A stretch of 64,000 nucleotides of DNA from Saccharopolyspora sp. NFXS83 (GTDB lineage Bacteria; Actinomycetota; Actinomycetes; Mycobacteriales; Pseudonocardiaceae). The stretch lies in NCBI RefSeq assembly GCF_026241095.1, contig NZ_JAPFGB010000028.1, positions 1 to 64,000 of the forward strand, given 5' to 3'. A model generated the notes under the pieces. It was given only the letters and a program-made list of their open reading frames with translations. It was not told the origin of the DNA and made no database searches. The position numbers and the translations under genes were made by a program. Below are positions 1-8,986 of the stretch, in pieces (positions within the stretch are counted from its first letter, which is position 1; each line of letters starts with the position of its first letter).

Positions 1-200
1 CGCTGCGGGATCTTTTTCCCGAGTGGCTCCGCCACGAGGGAAAAAGCTGTCCTCGCGAGGAAGCCGCTGAGAACCCGGGGGTGGTTGAGCTCTCGACGTG
101 GGCTGTGCGCTTCGCGCATACAGGCGCGGCTTCGCCGCGAGCCAGGCGCGGCTTCGCCCGCCCAAGGCACGGCTTCCCCGCCTACTGCACGGGTTTGCCG
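1..200 (+). repeat. Dispersed palindrome + UUCG-hairpin element, copy 1 (truncated by window edge)
   Basis: The window opens inside a repeated non-coding element that recurs near 29.8, 36.9 and 46.7 kb. The inner palindrome is intact: TTTTTCCC at 15-ish pairs with GGGAAAAA around 39-46, enclosing GTGGC/GCCAC. It is followed by the right outer arm GCGAGGAAGCCGCTGAG, which differs from the other copies (GCGAGAAGGACGCTGAG). The left outer arm lies before base 1. Downstream is a degenerate run of short hairpins of the GGCTTCGCC type. It lies upstream of the CitE-like gene; what precedes it is not visible. Confidence 0.75.
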
Positions 201-290
201 CTCATGGCGGTTGGGGGGCGAGTGGGGTCACAGCCGTGCGGGGCGGCGTCGTGGTAGATACCTCTGAACCCGTTCGATGAGGAGGAACTC

Positions 291-1253
291 GTGGTCGATC
301 GCCGACGTGCCCGCCGCAGCTGCCTGGCCGTGCCCGGCTCCAGCGCGAAGATGATCGACAAGGCGCGCGGGCTGGCGGTGGACTCGTTCTTCCTGGACCT
401 GGAGGACGCGGTGGCCCCGCTGGCGAAGGCCGAGGCGCGCGGCCGGGTGGCGGCGGCGCTCAACGAGGGCGGATGGGACGGCAAGATCCGTTCCGTCCGG
501 GTCAACGACCTCACCTCGGCGTGGACCTACCGGGACGTGGTGGAGGTCGTCGAGTGCGCCGGGGCGAACCTGGACACGGTCGTGCTGCCGAAGGTCTCCA
601 CCCCAGACCACGTGCGCTGGCTGGACCTGACGCTGACCCAGATCGAACGCGCCACCGGCCTGGAGGTCGGCCGGATCGGCATCGAGGCGCAGATCGAGGA
701 CGCGCGCGGCCTGGTCGAGGTGGACGCGATCGTCGCCGCCTCGCCCCGGGTCGAGACGCTGATCTTCGGTCCCGCCGACTTCATGGCCTCGATCAACATG
801 CGGTCGATGGTCGTCGGCGAGCAGCCGCCCGGCTACGACGTGGGCGACGCCTACCACTACGTGCTGATGCGGATGCTGATGGCGGCGCGGGCGCACGACG
901 TGCAGGCCATCGACGGCCCGTACCTGGCGATCAAGGACGTGGACGGTCTGCGCCGGGTCGGCGGCCGGTCGGCGGCGCTGGGCTTCGACGGCAAGTGGGT
1001 GCTGCACCCGGCGCAGGTGGATGCGGTGAACGAGCTGTTCTCGCCGCGCCAGGAGGACTACGACCACGCGGAGAACGTCCTGGCCGCCTACGACTGGCAC
1101 ACCTCGGAGGCCGGCGGCAAGCGCGGTGCGGCGATGCTCGGCGACGAGATGATCGACGAGGCGTCCCGGAAGATGGCGCTGGTCATCGCGGGCAAGGGCC
1201 GCGCGGCGGGCATGTCCCGCACCGACGAGTGGACTCCGCCGTTGCCGGACTGA
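291..1253 (+). CDS. HpcH/HpaI aldolase / citrate lyase beta-like (CitE family) protein
   Basis: A 320-residue protein of the CitE-like lyase superfamily, whose members cleave or form malyl-CoA, beta-methylmalyl-CoA or citramalyl-CoA in a Mg2+-dependent TIM barrel. The N-terminal CLAVPGSSAKM and the DLEDAV stretch (residues 36-41, metal/CoA region), SVRVND (about 67-72) and the HPAQV segment near residue 245 are typical. The GTG start at 291 is preceded by GGAGGA at 281-286, which fixes it. Length agrees with the malyl-CoA lyase branch. No partner genes (ccr, mcd) are adjacent, so the exact substrate is not decided by context. Cytosolic enzyme. Confidence 0.85.
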   Translation: MVDRRRARRSCLAVPGSSAKMIDKARGLAVDSFFLDLEDAVAPLAKAEARGRVAAALNEGGWDGKIRSVRVNDLTSAWTYRDVVEVVECAGANLDTVVLPKVSTPDHVRWLDLTLTQIERATGLEVGRIGIEAQIEDARGLVEVDAIVAASPRVETLIFGPADFMASINMRSMVVGEQPPGYDVGDAYHYVLMRMLMAARAHDVQAIDGPYLAIKDVDGLRRVGGRSAALGFDGKWVLHPAQVDAVNELFSPRQEDYDHAENVLAAYDWHTSEAGGKRGAAMLGDEMIDEASRKMALVIAGKGRAAGMSRTDEWTPPLPD

Positions 1254-1539
1254 TCTGGATCGGGTGGCCGCCGCGCAGCGGCTTCGCCGCTGGCGCGACA
1301 CCGCTTCGCGCGGACCCGTGGCGGGTGGCCGGCCTCCGCTCAGGAACGGGAACACGCCCGGTCGGGGGCTCCCGTTGAGGTCACCGGCCTGCGCGGTCGG
1401 GCCCTGACGCCCGTGTGGACGATCCCGGAGTCGGTTCGGCGCGGTACGTTCTGATCAAGAGCGATCGTCGGGTTCCTCCGCGGAACGAGCCGTGCCGAGG
1501 CCTTTTCCCGGCGTGCGAGTCGACCGAGGGGGCGGCGGC

Positions 1540-4500
1540 ATGGCCGACGAGGACCTGACCCGCGGCGACCCCGCCGGGAGCGGGGCGACCGGCGACGGGC
1601 GGGCCGACGGTGGCACCACCGGGGAGGCGGCCGGTCGGCGTCGCGCCGCTCCCGGCGGCGGAGCGGACGTGGACTCCGGCGGCGAACCCACCTCCGGCGG
1701 TGCCGACGCGGAGAACGACCAGGAACTCCGCTTGGCGCTGGCGATGCGCGGCGGTGCCAGCCTCGCGGTGTGGATCGGCGGCGCCGTCGCCGAGATCGAC
1801 CTGCTGCGTTGCGCGACGTCCGGACCGCCACCGGCCGGGCCCGGCGCGCCTGCGTCCGGAACGGCGAAACCCGGGCCCGCGAAGCCGAGCCCGGAGCCGG
1901 ACGACGAGCACCCGTGGTCGGCGCTGGCCGGGCTCGCGGGCTACGACTCGGTGTCCGTGGACGTGCTGGCCGGTGCCTCGGCGGGCGGCTTGAACGCGAC
2001 CCTGCTGTCCGCGTCGATCGTCTACGGCATGCCGTTCGAGGACATGCGCGAGCTGTGGGTGCGCCTCGCGGACCTGGAAGCGATGTGCCGCGCGGTGCCC
2101 AAGTTCTGGCAGCGCCGGCCGGATTCCCTGCTGGAGGGCGACGACTACTTCCGCGCCGAGCTCGCGAGGCTGATCACCGAGCTGACCCCGGCCCCCGCGG
2201 ACGCCCGCAACCTGGGCGACCGGCTGGACCTGCTGCTGACCGCGACCCTGCTGGATCCGGTGCTGGAGCGGCACTTCGACGGCAGGTCGGGCCCGTTGAC
2301 CGAGCAGCGCCGCACCGCCTCGTTCCGCTTCCGGCACCGAGGTCGTTCCGGCCAGCCGCTGTCGGACTTCGGCACCGGCGAGGAGTTTCCGGCGACCGCG
2401 CTGCGCTTGGCGCAGGCCGCGCGCGCCACCTCGTCGTTCCCGTTCGCCTTCGAACCGGCGCAGGTGCACTCCAGCACCGGTGCGCCGCCACCAGGTGAGC
2501 CGGACATGTTCGGGGTGTTCTCCGAGAACACCGCGGATCCCCGGCCGTTCCGGGTGATCGACGGCGGGGTGCTGGACAACATCCCGGTCACCGCGGCGGT
2601 GGAGGCGATGGCCGCGGTGCCCACCGAACGTCCCAGCGCGCGCTGGCTGCTGTACCTGAACCCGGAACCGGAGACCGTCGGCGAGGGCAGGCCGTTGAGC
2701 CGCCAGCTGGCGCTGCCGGTGGCGTCCACGGCGATGAGCGCGCGCATGTCGCAGGAGTCGTTGCTGGCCGACATCCACGCGCTCGACGAGCACAACGCCG
2801 CGGTGCAGCGCACCGAACTGCGCCGCAGATCCGTCTTCGCGCCCCTGCGGCCCGCGGCCCCGGCCGAGCGGGAAGCGGTGCTGTTCTCCCAGGCAGGGCA
2901 GGTCGAGGCGGAGTACGCGGTGGTGCGCGCGGAGCTCGACGCCCAAGCGGTGCTGCGGCTGCTGGTGGAACCGGCGGGCACCGAGGACGGCAGGCTGCTG
3001 CCGCCGGTGGTCGGGGATCCGCTGGAAGGCTGGTCGCCGCAGGTCCGCACCGTGCTGGGCAGGCGGCTGTCGGCGGGGCTGGCCGAGCTCGCCGCGGCGG
3101 AGCCGAACCGGGTCTTCGACGACGTGCGCGGGCTGTCCTCCGGGGTGCAGGAATGCCTGGACTGGGCGCGGGACATCGGCCGCTGGGCCACTCCCGGCCA
3201 GTTGCCGGTGATCGGCCGCTGCAAGTCGGCGCTGTACCGGCTGCGCACGTTCGCCGAGGTCCTGGAGGGGCACGCGGACCGCTACTGGATCAACGGCGCC
3301 GTCCTGGAGCCGATCGTGGAGCTGGGTGAGCTCGCGGACTGGGTGCTGCGGGTCGCCGATCGCCGCGAGCGGATGCAGCACCGGTTGCCGTCGCCGGTGC
3401 GACCGCTGCTGGGCGCCGTGCTCAACGAGGTCGAGCAGGACGCCCGCTTCCAGCGCGCGCTGGAGGAGTTCGCCGCCGAACTCGCGTCCATGGCCGACAC
3501 CTCGGGGGCCGACGCGGTGCCGTGGGACGAGCACGGGGTGGACGCGGTGGCCGAGGGCCGCGTCGTGCTGCACCGGATCGCGGACCGGCTCGCCGCCGCC
3601 GCCCCGCCGCGCACCCATTTCGAATCCCCCGCGCAGATCGGCTACGGCCTGCTGGAGCGCACCGACCGCCGCCCGGCCGTGCTGCGCGCCCTGGTGGTGC
3701 TCACCGCGCCGCTGGACGTGGGGCGGTCGCCGGGCGACCGGATCAACTTCCTCCGGGTGGTCGGGGACGCGCCGTCGCCGCTGCCGTTCGACGCGTTGCG
3801 CGTGGCCCGCGAACTGCGCGTCGAGGACAAGGTGCGCGGCGGCGACCTGGGCAACTTCGGGGCGTTCCTGTCCGCGCGGTGGCGCGCGAACGACTGGATG
3901 TGGGGCCGGTTGGACGCGGCCTCAGCACTGGTCGGGTTGCTGCTGGTGCCCGCGCGCCTGCTGCGCCACAGCGCCGGGCTGGGCCCGGAGGGCATCGCGG
4001 AGCGGCTGCGCGCCATCGTCACCACCCCGACCAGCGCGGAGCTCGGCGACCTGGCGGAGTCGGAGCGCTGGCAGGGCTTCCTGGCCGAGCTGTGGGAGCG
4101 GCGCGCGGAGCAGGTGCGGGCGGAGCTCGCGGCGATGTTCGCCGACCCGGCCGACGAGCATCCGCTGACCGAGACGAAGGCGCTGGTCGTCGAGCGGCTG
4201 CACTGGACCATCGCGGCGCAGGAGCTGCCCTTCGTCGCCACCGTCGCGACCGGCGCCGATCCGGGCGAGCCCCGGTTGCCGGACATCCCGGAGCCGCAGC
4301 GGCTCACCCGCGACGTGCAGCGCTACGCGGTGGGGCGCCAGCGCGTCGAGGACCTCGGTGAGCCCCGGCTCGCCTCGGTCGCGACCAGGTCGGCCCTGGT
4401 GGCCTACCGGGCGGTGCGTCCGGGCACGTCCGGGGTGCTGCGGCTGCTCGGGCGGATCGCGATGACCGTGATCAAGCCGGTGTTGCTGCTGGTGGTGCTG

Positions 4501-5262
4501 GCCGTGGCGGCGCCGCGCCGGGTGGCGTTGGTGCTCTTCCTCGGTGCCGGTGCGGTGGTGCTCAGCGGGGTCGCGCCCGCCGGGGCGCCGTACGTGCAGG
4601 AGTACTCGCTGAGCTGCCCGGTGGGGCAGCCGCCACCGGACGCCACGATGTCCTGCCTGCTCAACGAGCCCGCGACGGCGATCGGCGCGCGGATCGCGGT
4701 GGTGCCGCCCGACTCCTCGGCGGTGTCGGTGCTGCGCCCGTTCACCTACGACCCGTTCGTGATCAACTTGGGCGTGCTGCTGGCGCTGCTGGTCGCCGCG
4801 GTGTCCGCGTTGTGGCTCGGGTTCCGGTTGATGAGCCGCGGCAAGGGGCTCGCCCGGTGGCTGCCCGCGGTGTTCGTCGCGGCGGCGTTGACGACGGCCC
4901 TGCTGTGGACGGCGAGCACCGGGTTCACCCTCGGCCCGCAAGGCCTGGTGGTGGCGGCGGTGGTGCTGACCTGGCTGGGATCGCTGGGCCTGCGCGCGTG
5001 GGGCCGGGTAGTCGCCGCGGCGGTGTCGGCGGTGGTGTTCGCCGGGGCGCTGTGGCTCGCGGAGCCCGCGGTCGGTGCCGTGACCTGGCTGCTGCCCGCG
5101 TCGATCGTGGCCGCGTACGCGCACGTGGTGCTGCTCTCGACGGTGGACCTGCTGCGTCCCCGCCCGCGCCCGGAGCGTTCCGAACCCGGCACCCGGCCCG
5201 GGGCGAGTCCGGATTCCGCCCGATCGGATGCCGTGCGCGCGAGTCCGGCCACGGGTGGGTGA
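1540..5262 (+). CDS. Patatin-like phospholipase, large actinobacterial DUF3376 type with C-terminal membrane segments
   Basis: A 1240-residue protein with an N-terminal patatin domain: a glycine-rich oxyanion loop (MRGGASLAVWIGG), the nucleophile motif GASAG with Ser147, and the catalytic aspartate in DGGVLDN (Asp341). This Ser/Asp dyad hydrolyses acyl esters in the family. A long middle region follows. The last 300 residues hold several hydrophobic segments (for example VIKPVLLLVVLAVAA and VINLGVLLALLVAAV), so the protein is probably membrane-anchored. I start it at ATG 1540, behind GAGGG at 1526-1530, although an in-frame GTG exists at 1492. It matches the large patatin-related DUF3376 proteins of actinomycetes; the substrate is unknown. 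Confidence 0.85.
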   Translation: MADEDLTRGDPAGSGATGDGRADGGTTGEAAGRRRAAPGGGADVDSGGEPTSGGADAENDQELRLALAMRGGASLAVWIGGAVAEIDLLRCATSGPPPAGPGAPASGTAKPGPAKPSPEPDDEHPWSALAGLAGYDSVSVDVLAGASAGGLNATLLSASIVYGMPFEDMRELWVRLADLEAMCRAVPKFWQRRPDSLLEGDDYFRAELARLITELTPAPADARNLGDRLDLLLTATLLDPVLERHFDGRSGPLTEQRRTASFRFRHRGRSGQPLSDFGTGEEFPATALRLAQAARATSSFPFAFEPAQVHSSTGAPPPGEPDMFGVFSENTADPRPFRVIDGGVLDNIPVTAAVEAMAAVPTERPSARWLLYLNPEPETVGEGRPLSRQLALPVASTAMSARMSQESLLADIHALDEHNAAVQRTELRRRSVFAPLRPAAPAEREAVLFSQAGQVEAEYAVVRAELDAQAVLRLLVEPAGTEDGRLLPPVVGDPLEGWSPQVRTVLGRRLSAGLAELAAAEPNRVFDDVRGLSSGVQECLDWARDIGRWATPGQLPVIGRCKSALYRLRTFAEVLEGHADRYWINGAVLEPIVELGELADWVLRVADRRERMQHRLPSPVRPLLGAVLNEVEQDARFQRALEEFAAELASMADTSGADAVPWDEHGVDAVAEGRVVLHRIADRLAAAAPPRTHFESPAQIGYGLLERTDRRPAVLRALVVLTAPLDVGRSPGDRINFLRVVGDAPSPLPFDALRVARELRVEDKVRGGDLGNFGAFLSARWRANDWMWGRLDAASALVGLLLVPARLLRHSAGLGPEGIAERLRAIVTTPTSAELGDLAESERWQGFLAELWERRAEQVRAELAAMFADPADEHPLTETKALVVERLHWTIAAQELPFVATVATGADPGEPRLPDIPEPQRLTRDVQRYAVGRQRVEDLGEPRLASVATRSALVAYRAVRPGTSGVLRLLGRIAMTVIKPVLLLVVLAVAAPRRVALVLFLGAGAVVLSGVAPAGAPYVQEYSLSCPVGQPPPDATMSCLLNEPATAIGARIAVVPPDSSAVSVLRPFTYDPFVINLGVLLALLVAAVSALWLGFRLMSRGKGLARWLPAVFVAAALTTALLWTASTGFTLGPQGLVVAAVVLTWLGSLGLRAWGRVVAAAVSAVVFAGALWLAEPAVGAVTWLLPASIVAAYAHVVLLSTVDLLRPRPRPERSEPGTRPGASPDSARSDAVRASPATGG

Positions 5263-5266
5263 GCAC

Positions 5267-5272
5267 TACGAT
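5267..5272 (+). promoter_or_regulatory. -10 hexamer of leaderless CPBP gene
   Basis: TACGAT ends 7 nt before the GTG at 5280, with no Shine-Dalgarno in between. This is the TAnnnT-N7-start arrangement of leaderless actinobacterial mRNAs. Confidence 0.5.
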
Positions 5273-5279
5273 CAGAGGG

Positions 5280-6296
5280 GTGAGCGACTTCCCGGCAACG
5301 GCGGATCCCACGCCGGAGGGCACCCCGTACCACCTCCTCGCCCGCGATTCCCGGCACCGGTGGTGGACCCCGCTGCTCGCGCTGCTGTTCGGCGCGGTGC
5401 TCGCGTTCGTGCTGCTGCTGGTCGCCATGGTGCTGCTGGGCCTGTTCGTGCTGTACCCGGCGGGATTCGGCGAGTTCCGGCTGGCGTCGCTGTGGCTGAA
5501 CCCGGATTCCGTCGAGGCGGTGGTGCGCGATCCGTTCGTGCTGCTGTACGTGTCGTTCGGGGCGCTGGCCGCGCTGATCCCGGCGGTGATGCTCGCCGTG
5601 CTGTGGGCGCAGCGGCGGAGCCCGCGGCAGCTCATCGGCGTGACCGGGCGCATGCGCTGGCGGTGGCTCGGCCGATGCCTGCTCGCCGCCGTGGCCGTGT
5701 TCGTCGTGGCGTTCGCGATCTCCGCGTTGCTGACCTGGGCCACCGGGCGTTCCAGCGGGCCGGGCTTCCCGGGGTGGGCCGACTACGCGCGGATCGTGGC
5801 GCTGGCGGTCCTGATCGTGCCGTTCCAGAGCGCGGCGGAGGAGTTCGCCTTCCGCGGTTTCCTGCTGCAGACCCTCACCGCGTGGTTCCGCACGCCGTGG
5901 GTGGCGATCGTGATCACCTCGGTGCTGTTCCTGCTCGGCCACGGCTACACCGATCCGCTGGTGTGGTGCGAGCTGCTGGTGATGGCGGTCGCGATGTGCT
6001 GGCTGACGCTGCGCACCGGCGGCCTGGAGGCGGCGATCGCGCTGCACGTGGCGAACAACAGCCTCAGCGTGCTGGTCAGCGGCCTGTCCGGGGTGCCGGG
6101 CATCGAGCAGGCCGGTGATTTCGCGGTGGGCGACGTGCTGCCGTTCATCGCGGCGGTGCTGGCTTACGGCTGGTGGGTGGACCGCAGCGCAGCTCAGCGG
6201 GGGGAGTGGACCGTCACCGGCGGCCGGGTGCCGCTGAACCCGTGGTCGTTGCGCGCGGAGACCCAAGACGATCTCCGGGCCGGGGTGACGGGGTAG
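5280..6296 (+). CDS. CPBP family intramembrane glutamic endopeptidase
   Basis: A 338-residue polytopic membrane protein with the CPBP (Abi, CAAX protease-like) signature: EEFAFR at residues 187-192, the second motif FLLGHGY, and HVANN further on. In Rce1 and relatives these glutamate and histidine residues form the intramembrane proteolytic site. About eight hydrophobic segments are visible. The GTG at 5280 is preferred because TACGAT lies 7 nt upstream (leaderless) and because longer in-frame starts would run back through the patatin gene. It begins 17 nt after that gene ends. Substrate unknown. Confidence 0.85.
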   Translation: MSDFPATADPTPEGTPYHLLARDSRHRWWTPLLALLFGAVLAFVLLLVAMVLLGLFVLYPAGFGEFRLASLWLNPDSVEAVVRDPFVLLYVSFGALAALIPAVMLAVLWAQRRSPRQLIGVTGRMRWRWLGRCLLAAVAVFVVAFAISALLTWATGRSSGPGFPGWADYARIVALAVLIVPFQSAAEEFAFRGFLLQTLTAWFRTPWVAIVITSVLFLLGHGYTDPLVWCELLVMAVAMCWLTLRTGGLEAAIALHVANNSLSVLVSGLSGVPGIEQAGDFAVGDVLPFIAAVLAYGWWVDRSAAQRGEWTVTGGRVPLNPWSLRAETQDDLRAGVTG

Positions 6297-6375
6297 CCTG
6301 GAGGCAGGGACGATAGGGGACGAATCGGGCTCCTGCCGATCCTGCTAGGTAGTGCGCTCCACGGAGGTGTCAGCG

Positions 6376-6903
6376 GTGTCTTCCCCGTTTTCCGGCTCGG
6401 CTCGGCCGGCGCCGGGTTCACCGGGCAGCATGCCCATCCCGCCGACGGGATGGCCGATCGGCTCGTACGGCACGTACGAGGAAGCGCAGCGCGCTGTCGA
6501 CCACCTCGCCGGCTCCGACTTCCCAGTGCGGGAGGTCACCATCGTCGGCGTCGACCTGATGCTCGTGGAGCGGATCACCGGCAAGCTCACCTGGGGCAAG
6601 GTGATCGCGGGCGGTGCCGCCTCCGGGGCGTGGATCGGACTGCTCATCGGCCTGGTGATGAGCATCGCGACACCGCCCGGCACGGGTGCGCTCAGCTCGA
6701 TGCTGGCCGGTCTGGGCGGTGGCATCGTGATCGGCATCGGCTTCGCCGTCGCCGGGTACCTCGCGATGCGGGGGCGCCGGGACTTCTCCTCGGCGAGCCA
6801 GCTGGTCGCGGGCCGCTACGACGTGCTCGCCCAGCCCCGCCACGCCGAACACGGTCGCAACCTGCTGGCCCACTTGGCGATGAGGCCGCAGACCTCCCAG
6901 TGA
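6376..6903 (+). CDS. General stress protein 17M-like domain membrane protein
   Basis: A 175-residue protein. The N-terminal part (GSYGTYEEAQRAVDHLAG ... VREVTIVGVDL) resembles the small GSP17M-like alpha/beta domain found in actinobacterial heat-induced membrane proteins. It is followed by two glycine/alanine-rich transmembrane segments (VIAGGAASGAWIGLLIG and GLGGGIVIGIGFAVAG) and a short C-terminal tail. The GTG start at 6376 follows GGAGG at 6363-6367 with 8 nt spacing; an upstream GTG at 6352 has no ribosome binding site. Function unknown beyond a general-stress-protein resemblance. Confidence 0.75.
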   Translation: MSSPFSGSARPAPGSPGSMPIPPTGWPIGSYGTYEEAQRAVDHLAGSDFPVREVTIVGVDLMLVERITGKLTWGKVIAGGAASGAWIGLLIGLVMSIATPPGTGALSSMLAGLGGGIVIGIGFAVAGYLAMRGRRDFSSASQLVAGRYDVLAQPRHAEHGRNLLAHLAMRPQTSQ

Positions 6904-6913
6904 CAGGCCCGGT

Positions 6914-7174
6914 TCAGCTGCCGTGGTGATAGCGGCACGCGGCGATCTGTATCTGGTCCTCATGGATCCGGTAGACGAGGCGGTGCTCATCGGTGATCCG
7001 CCGCGACCAGAATCCGTGGAAGCCGTGTTTCAGCGGCTCCGGTTTGCCGATTCCCTCGTTCGCGTTCCGCTCGACGTCCTTCAACAGCGTGTTGATCCGT
7101 TTGAGAACCTTGCGGTCTTGGGTCTGCCACCAGACGTAGTCATCCCAGGCGTTCTCGTCCCAGACCAACTTCAT
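6914..7174 (-). CDS. yoeB: YoeB-family toxin (ribosome-dependent mRNA interferase)
   Basis: An 86-residue protein matching YoeB/Txe over its whole length. It has the basic core ending in SRRITDEHRLVYRI and the C-terminal CRYHHGS, which carries the catalytic His and the terminal Tyr-His of the RelE/YoeB RNase fold. YoeB cleaves mRNA in the ribosomal A site. Its ATG overlaps the end of the antitoxin gene by 4 nt (7171-7174), the usual antitoxin-first, translationally coupled order. Confidence 0.93.
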   Translation of the reverse strand: MKLVWDENAWDDYVWWQTQDRKVLKRINTLLKDVERNANEGIGKPEPLKHGFHGFWSRRITDEHRLVYRIHEDQIQIAACRYHHGS

Positions 7175-7422
7175 TCGATGAGGTCCCGAGTCGTTCCGCC
7201 GCCGTGCTCCAGGCGGTCGATCGAGGCCAGCAAGCGGCGTGCGTTCTCCGGGCTCTTGAGCAGGTAGGCCGTTTCCTTCAGCGACTCGTAGTCGTCCAGC
7301 GCGACCATGACCACTGGTTCGTGTCCGGATCGGGTGATCACTACTTCCTCGCGGTCGTCGATCACTGAGTTGAGGGTCTCCGCGTACCGTGCGCGAGACT
7401 CCGAGTACGACATGGTCTTCAC
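7171..7422 (-). CDS. yefM: YefM/Phd-family antitoxin
   Basis: An 83-residue antitoxin. The N-terminal Phd/YefM DNA-binding fold starts MSYSESRARYAETL and includes VVITRSGHEPVVMVALDDYESL; the C-terminal part (LLKSPENARRLLASIDRL) is the toxin-binding helix. The GTG at 7422 is preceded by GGAGG with about 10 nt spacing; ATG 7413 is a second possible start. YefM neutralises YoeB and together they repress their own promoter. A paired palindrome lies just upstream at 7441-7460. Confidence 0.93.
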   Translation of the reverse strand: MKTMSYSESRARYAETLNSVIDDREEVVITRSGHEPVVMVALDDYESLKETAYLLKSPENARRLLASIDRLEHGGGTTRDLIE

Positions 7423-7440
7423 GGGTCAGCCACCTCCTGT

Positions 7441-7460
7441 GCGTACAGGAAACTGTACGC
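7441..7460 (-). promoter_or_regulatory. Probable YefM-YoeB operator (paired GTAC palindromes)
   Basis: Perfect 8-bp inverted repeat GCGTACAG-GAAA-CTGTACGC, 18 nt upstream of yefM. Its two GTAC cores are exactly 12 bp apart centre to centre, the spacing known for the E. coli yefM operator (TGTACA cores). Confidence 0.7.
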
Positions 7461-7581
7461 CTGTTCTGGGGGTAGGAGGAAGTTCGCGAGTCGGGCGGCG
7501 CCCGCTGCGCAGTCGATCGTGCCTCCCGATCCGGCCGTCGGCGGCCCGCGGGAACAGGGGTTCGCTGCGCCGATAGGGGTA

Positions 7582-7610
7582 TTGCCGGAGTCGATCAACG
7601 CGCCTAGGTT
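7582..7610 (+). promoter_or_regulatory. Sigma-A-type promoter for lpqY-sugAB
   Basis: TTGCCG (7582-7587) and TAGGTT (7605-7610) are 17 nt apart. This would give a leader of about 100 nt before the lpqY start. The rest of the 7423-7714 gap shows no other convincing element. Confidence 0.5.
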
Positions 7611-7714
7611 GCTCTCACCCGCATCGGGCCGCCGGTGCGGTCCGTTGCGTGCGATGGGGCGCGGGCACTCGGCCTCAGCCGCACCGGCGCGAGACGTCTG
7701 GGAGGCCGACGACG

Positions 7715-8986
7715 GTGAGGGTGCGAGAACGCGATCGGGGCGCGGTCCGGCGGGCCGTGGCGTGGGGGTTGGCGGTGGTGGCCGCGGCGGGCGTGACGGC
7801 GTGCGCGCCGCCGCAGAGCGCGAACACGGTGAACCTCTACTACGCGCCCGAGGAGAACCTGCAGGCGGTCGTCGACAAGTGCAACGACCAGGCGCAAGGC
7901 CGTTTCAAGATCGTTTACCACAAGCTGCCGCGCGACGCGGACGGGCAGCGCGAGCAGATGGTGCGCAGGCTCGCCGCGCAGGACGACGGCATGGACGTCC
8001 TGGGCCTGGACACGACGTGGACCGCGGAGTTCGCGCGGGCCGGGTGGATCCGGGAGTGGACCGGCGAGGACCGGGAGCAGGCCGAGGCGGGCACGCTCGC
8101 CGGGCCGCTGGAATCCGCGCGCTACGGCGGGAAGTTGTTCGGGGCGCCGAAGAACACCAACGTCCAGCTGCTCTGGTACCGCTCGGACGTGGTGCGGAAA
8201 CCACCGCGGACCTGGGACGACATGATCGAGCAGGCGCGGCGGCTGAAAGCCGAGGGGCGCCCGTCGACGATCCTGATCCCCGGCGCCCAGTTCGAGGGCT
8301 ACGTGGTGCAGTACAACACGCTGCTCGCCTCCGCGGGCGGCAAGATCATCTCCGATGACGGCACCCGCGCCGTGGTCGACGAGGGCGCGGTGCGGGCGCT
8401 GGAGCAGCTCAAGGCGCTCGCCGATTCCGGCCTGACCAGCCCGTCGATGTCGAACGCGCAGGAGGACGACATCCGGCTCGAGTTCCAGCAGGGCGACGCG
8501 GCGTTCCAGCTCAACTGGCCGTTCGTCTACCCCTCCATGCAGGAGGACGCGCCGGAGATCGCGCGCGACGTGCGGTGGGCCCGCTACCCCACGTCGGATC
8601 CGAACCGGCCCAGCAAGGTGACCATCGGCGGCTTCAACCTCGCGGTCAGCGCGTACTCGCCGCGCCCCGCGGCGTCCTTCGACGCCGCGCTGTGCCTGCG
8701 CAGCGCGGAGAGCCAGCGGTTCTCCGCGGTCAACGACGGGGTGCCACCCACCATCGAATCCGTCTACGCCGCGCCGGAGATGGCCGCGGAGTACCCGATG
8801 CGGGAGACCATCCTGGAGGAGTTGCGGGACCCGGCGATCCGGCCGATCACCCCGGCGTACCAGAACGTCTCGACGGTGCTGGCGAAGCTGCTGTCCCCGG
8901 CATCGGCGATCGACCCGCCGCGCACCGCCGAGCGGATGCGCACCGAGGTGCAGAACGCCCTCGACTCGCAGGGAGTGATGCCCTGA
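7715..8986 (+). CDS. lpqY: LpqY-like sugar-binding lipoprotein of an ABC importer
   Basis: A 423-residue extracellular solute-binding protein. It starts with a basic stretch, a hydrophobic segment and a lipobox ending VTAC, so Cys30 should be lipidated and the protein anchored outside the membrane. The body carries motifs I recognise from mycobacterial Lpq[32 protein letters not shown], a LNWPFV segment and [11 protein letters not shown]. LpqY with SugABC retrieves trehalose in mycobacteria. The GTG at 7715 follows GGAGG at 7701-7705. The stop overlaps the sugA start by 1 nt (TGATG). Trehalose is inferred from resemblance; another disaccharide cannot be excluded. Confidence 0.85.
   Translation: MRVRERDRGAVRRAVAWGLAVVAAAGVTACAPPQSANTVNLYYAPEENLQAVVDKCNDQAQGRFKIVYHKLPRDADGQREQMVRRLAAQDDGMDVLGLDTTWTAEFARAGWIREWTGEDREQAEAGTLAGPLESARYGGKLFGAPKNTNVQLLWYRSDVVRKPPRTWDDMIEQARRLKAEGRPSTILIPGAQFEGYVVQYNTLLASAGGKIISDDGTRAVVDEGAVRALEQLKALADSGLTSPSMSNAQEDDIRLEFQQGDAAFQLNWPFVYPSMQEDAPEIARDVRWARYPTSDPNRPSKVTIGGFNLAVSAYSPRPAASFDAALCLRSAESQRFSAVNDGVPPTIESVYAAPEMAAEYPMRETILEELRDPAIRPITPAYQNVSTVLAKLLSPASAIDPPRTAERMRTEVQNALDSQGVMP

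Noticed and set aside
228-1355. Long minus-strand open frame opposite the CitE-like gene
   Set aside because: Antisense shadow of a GC-rich gene: Arg/His/Gly-rich product without motifs; the plus-strand gene is well supported.
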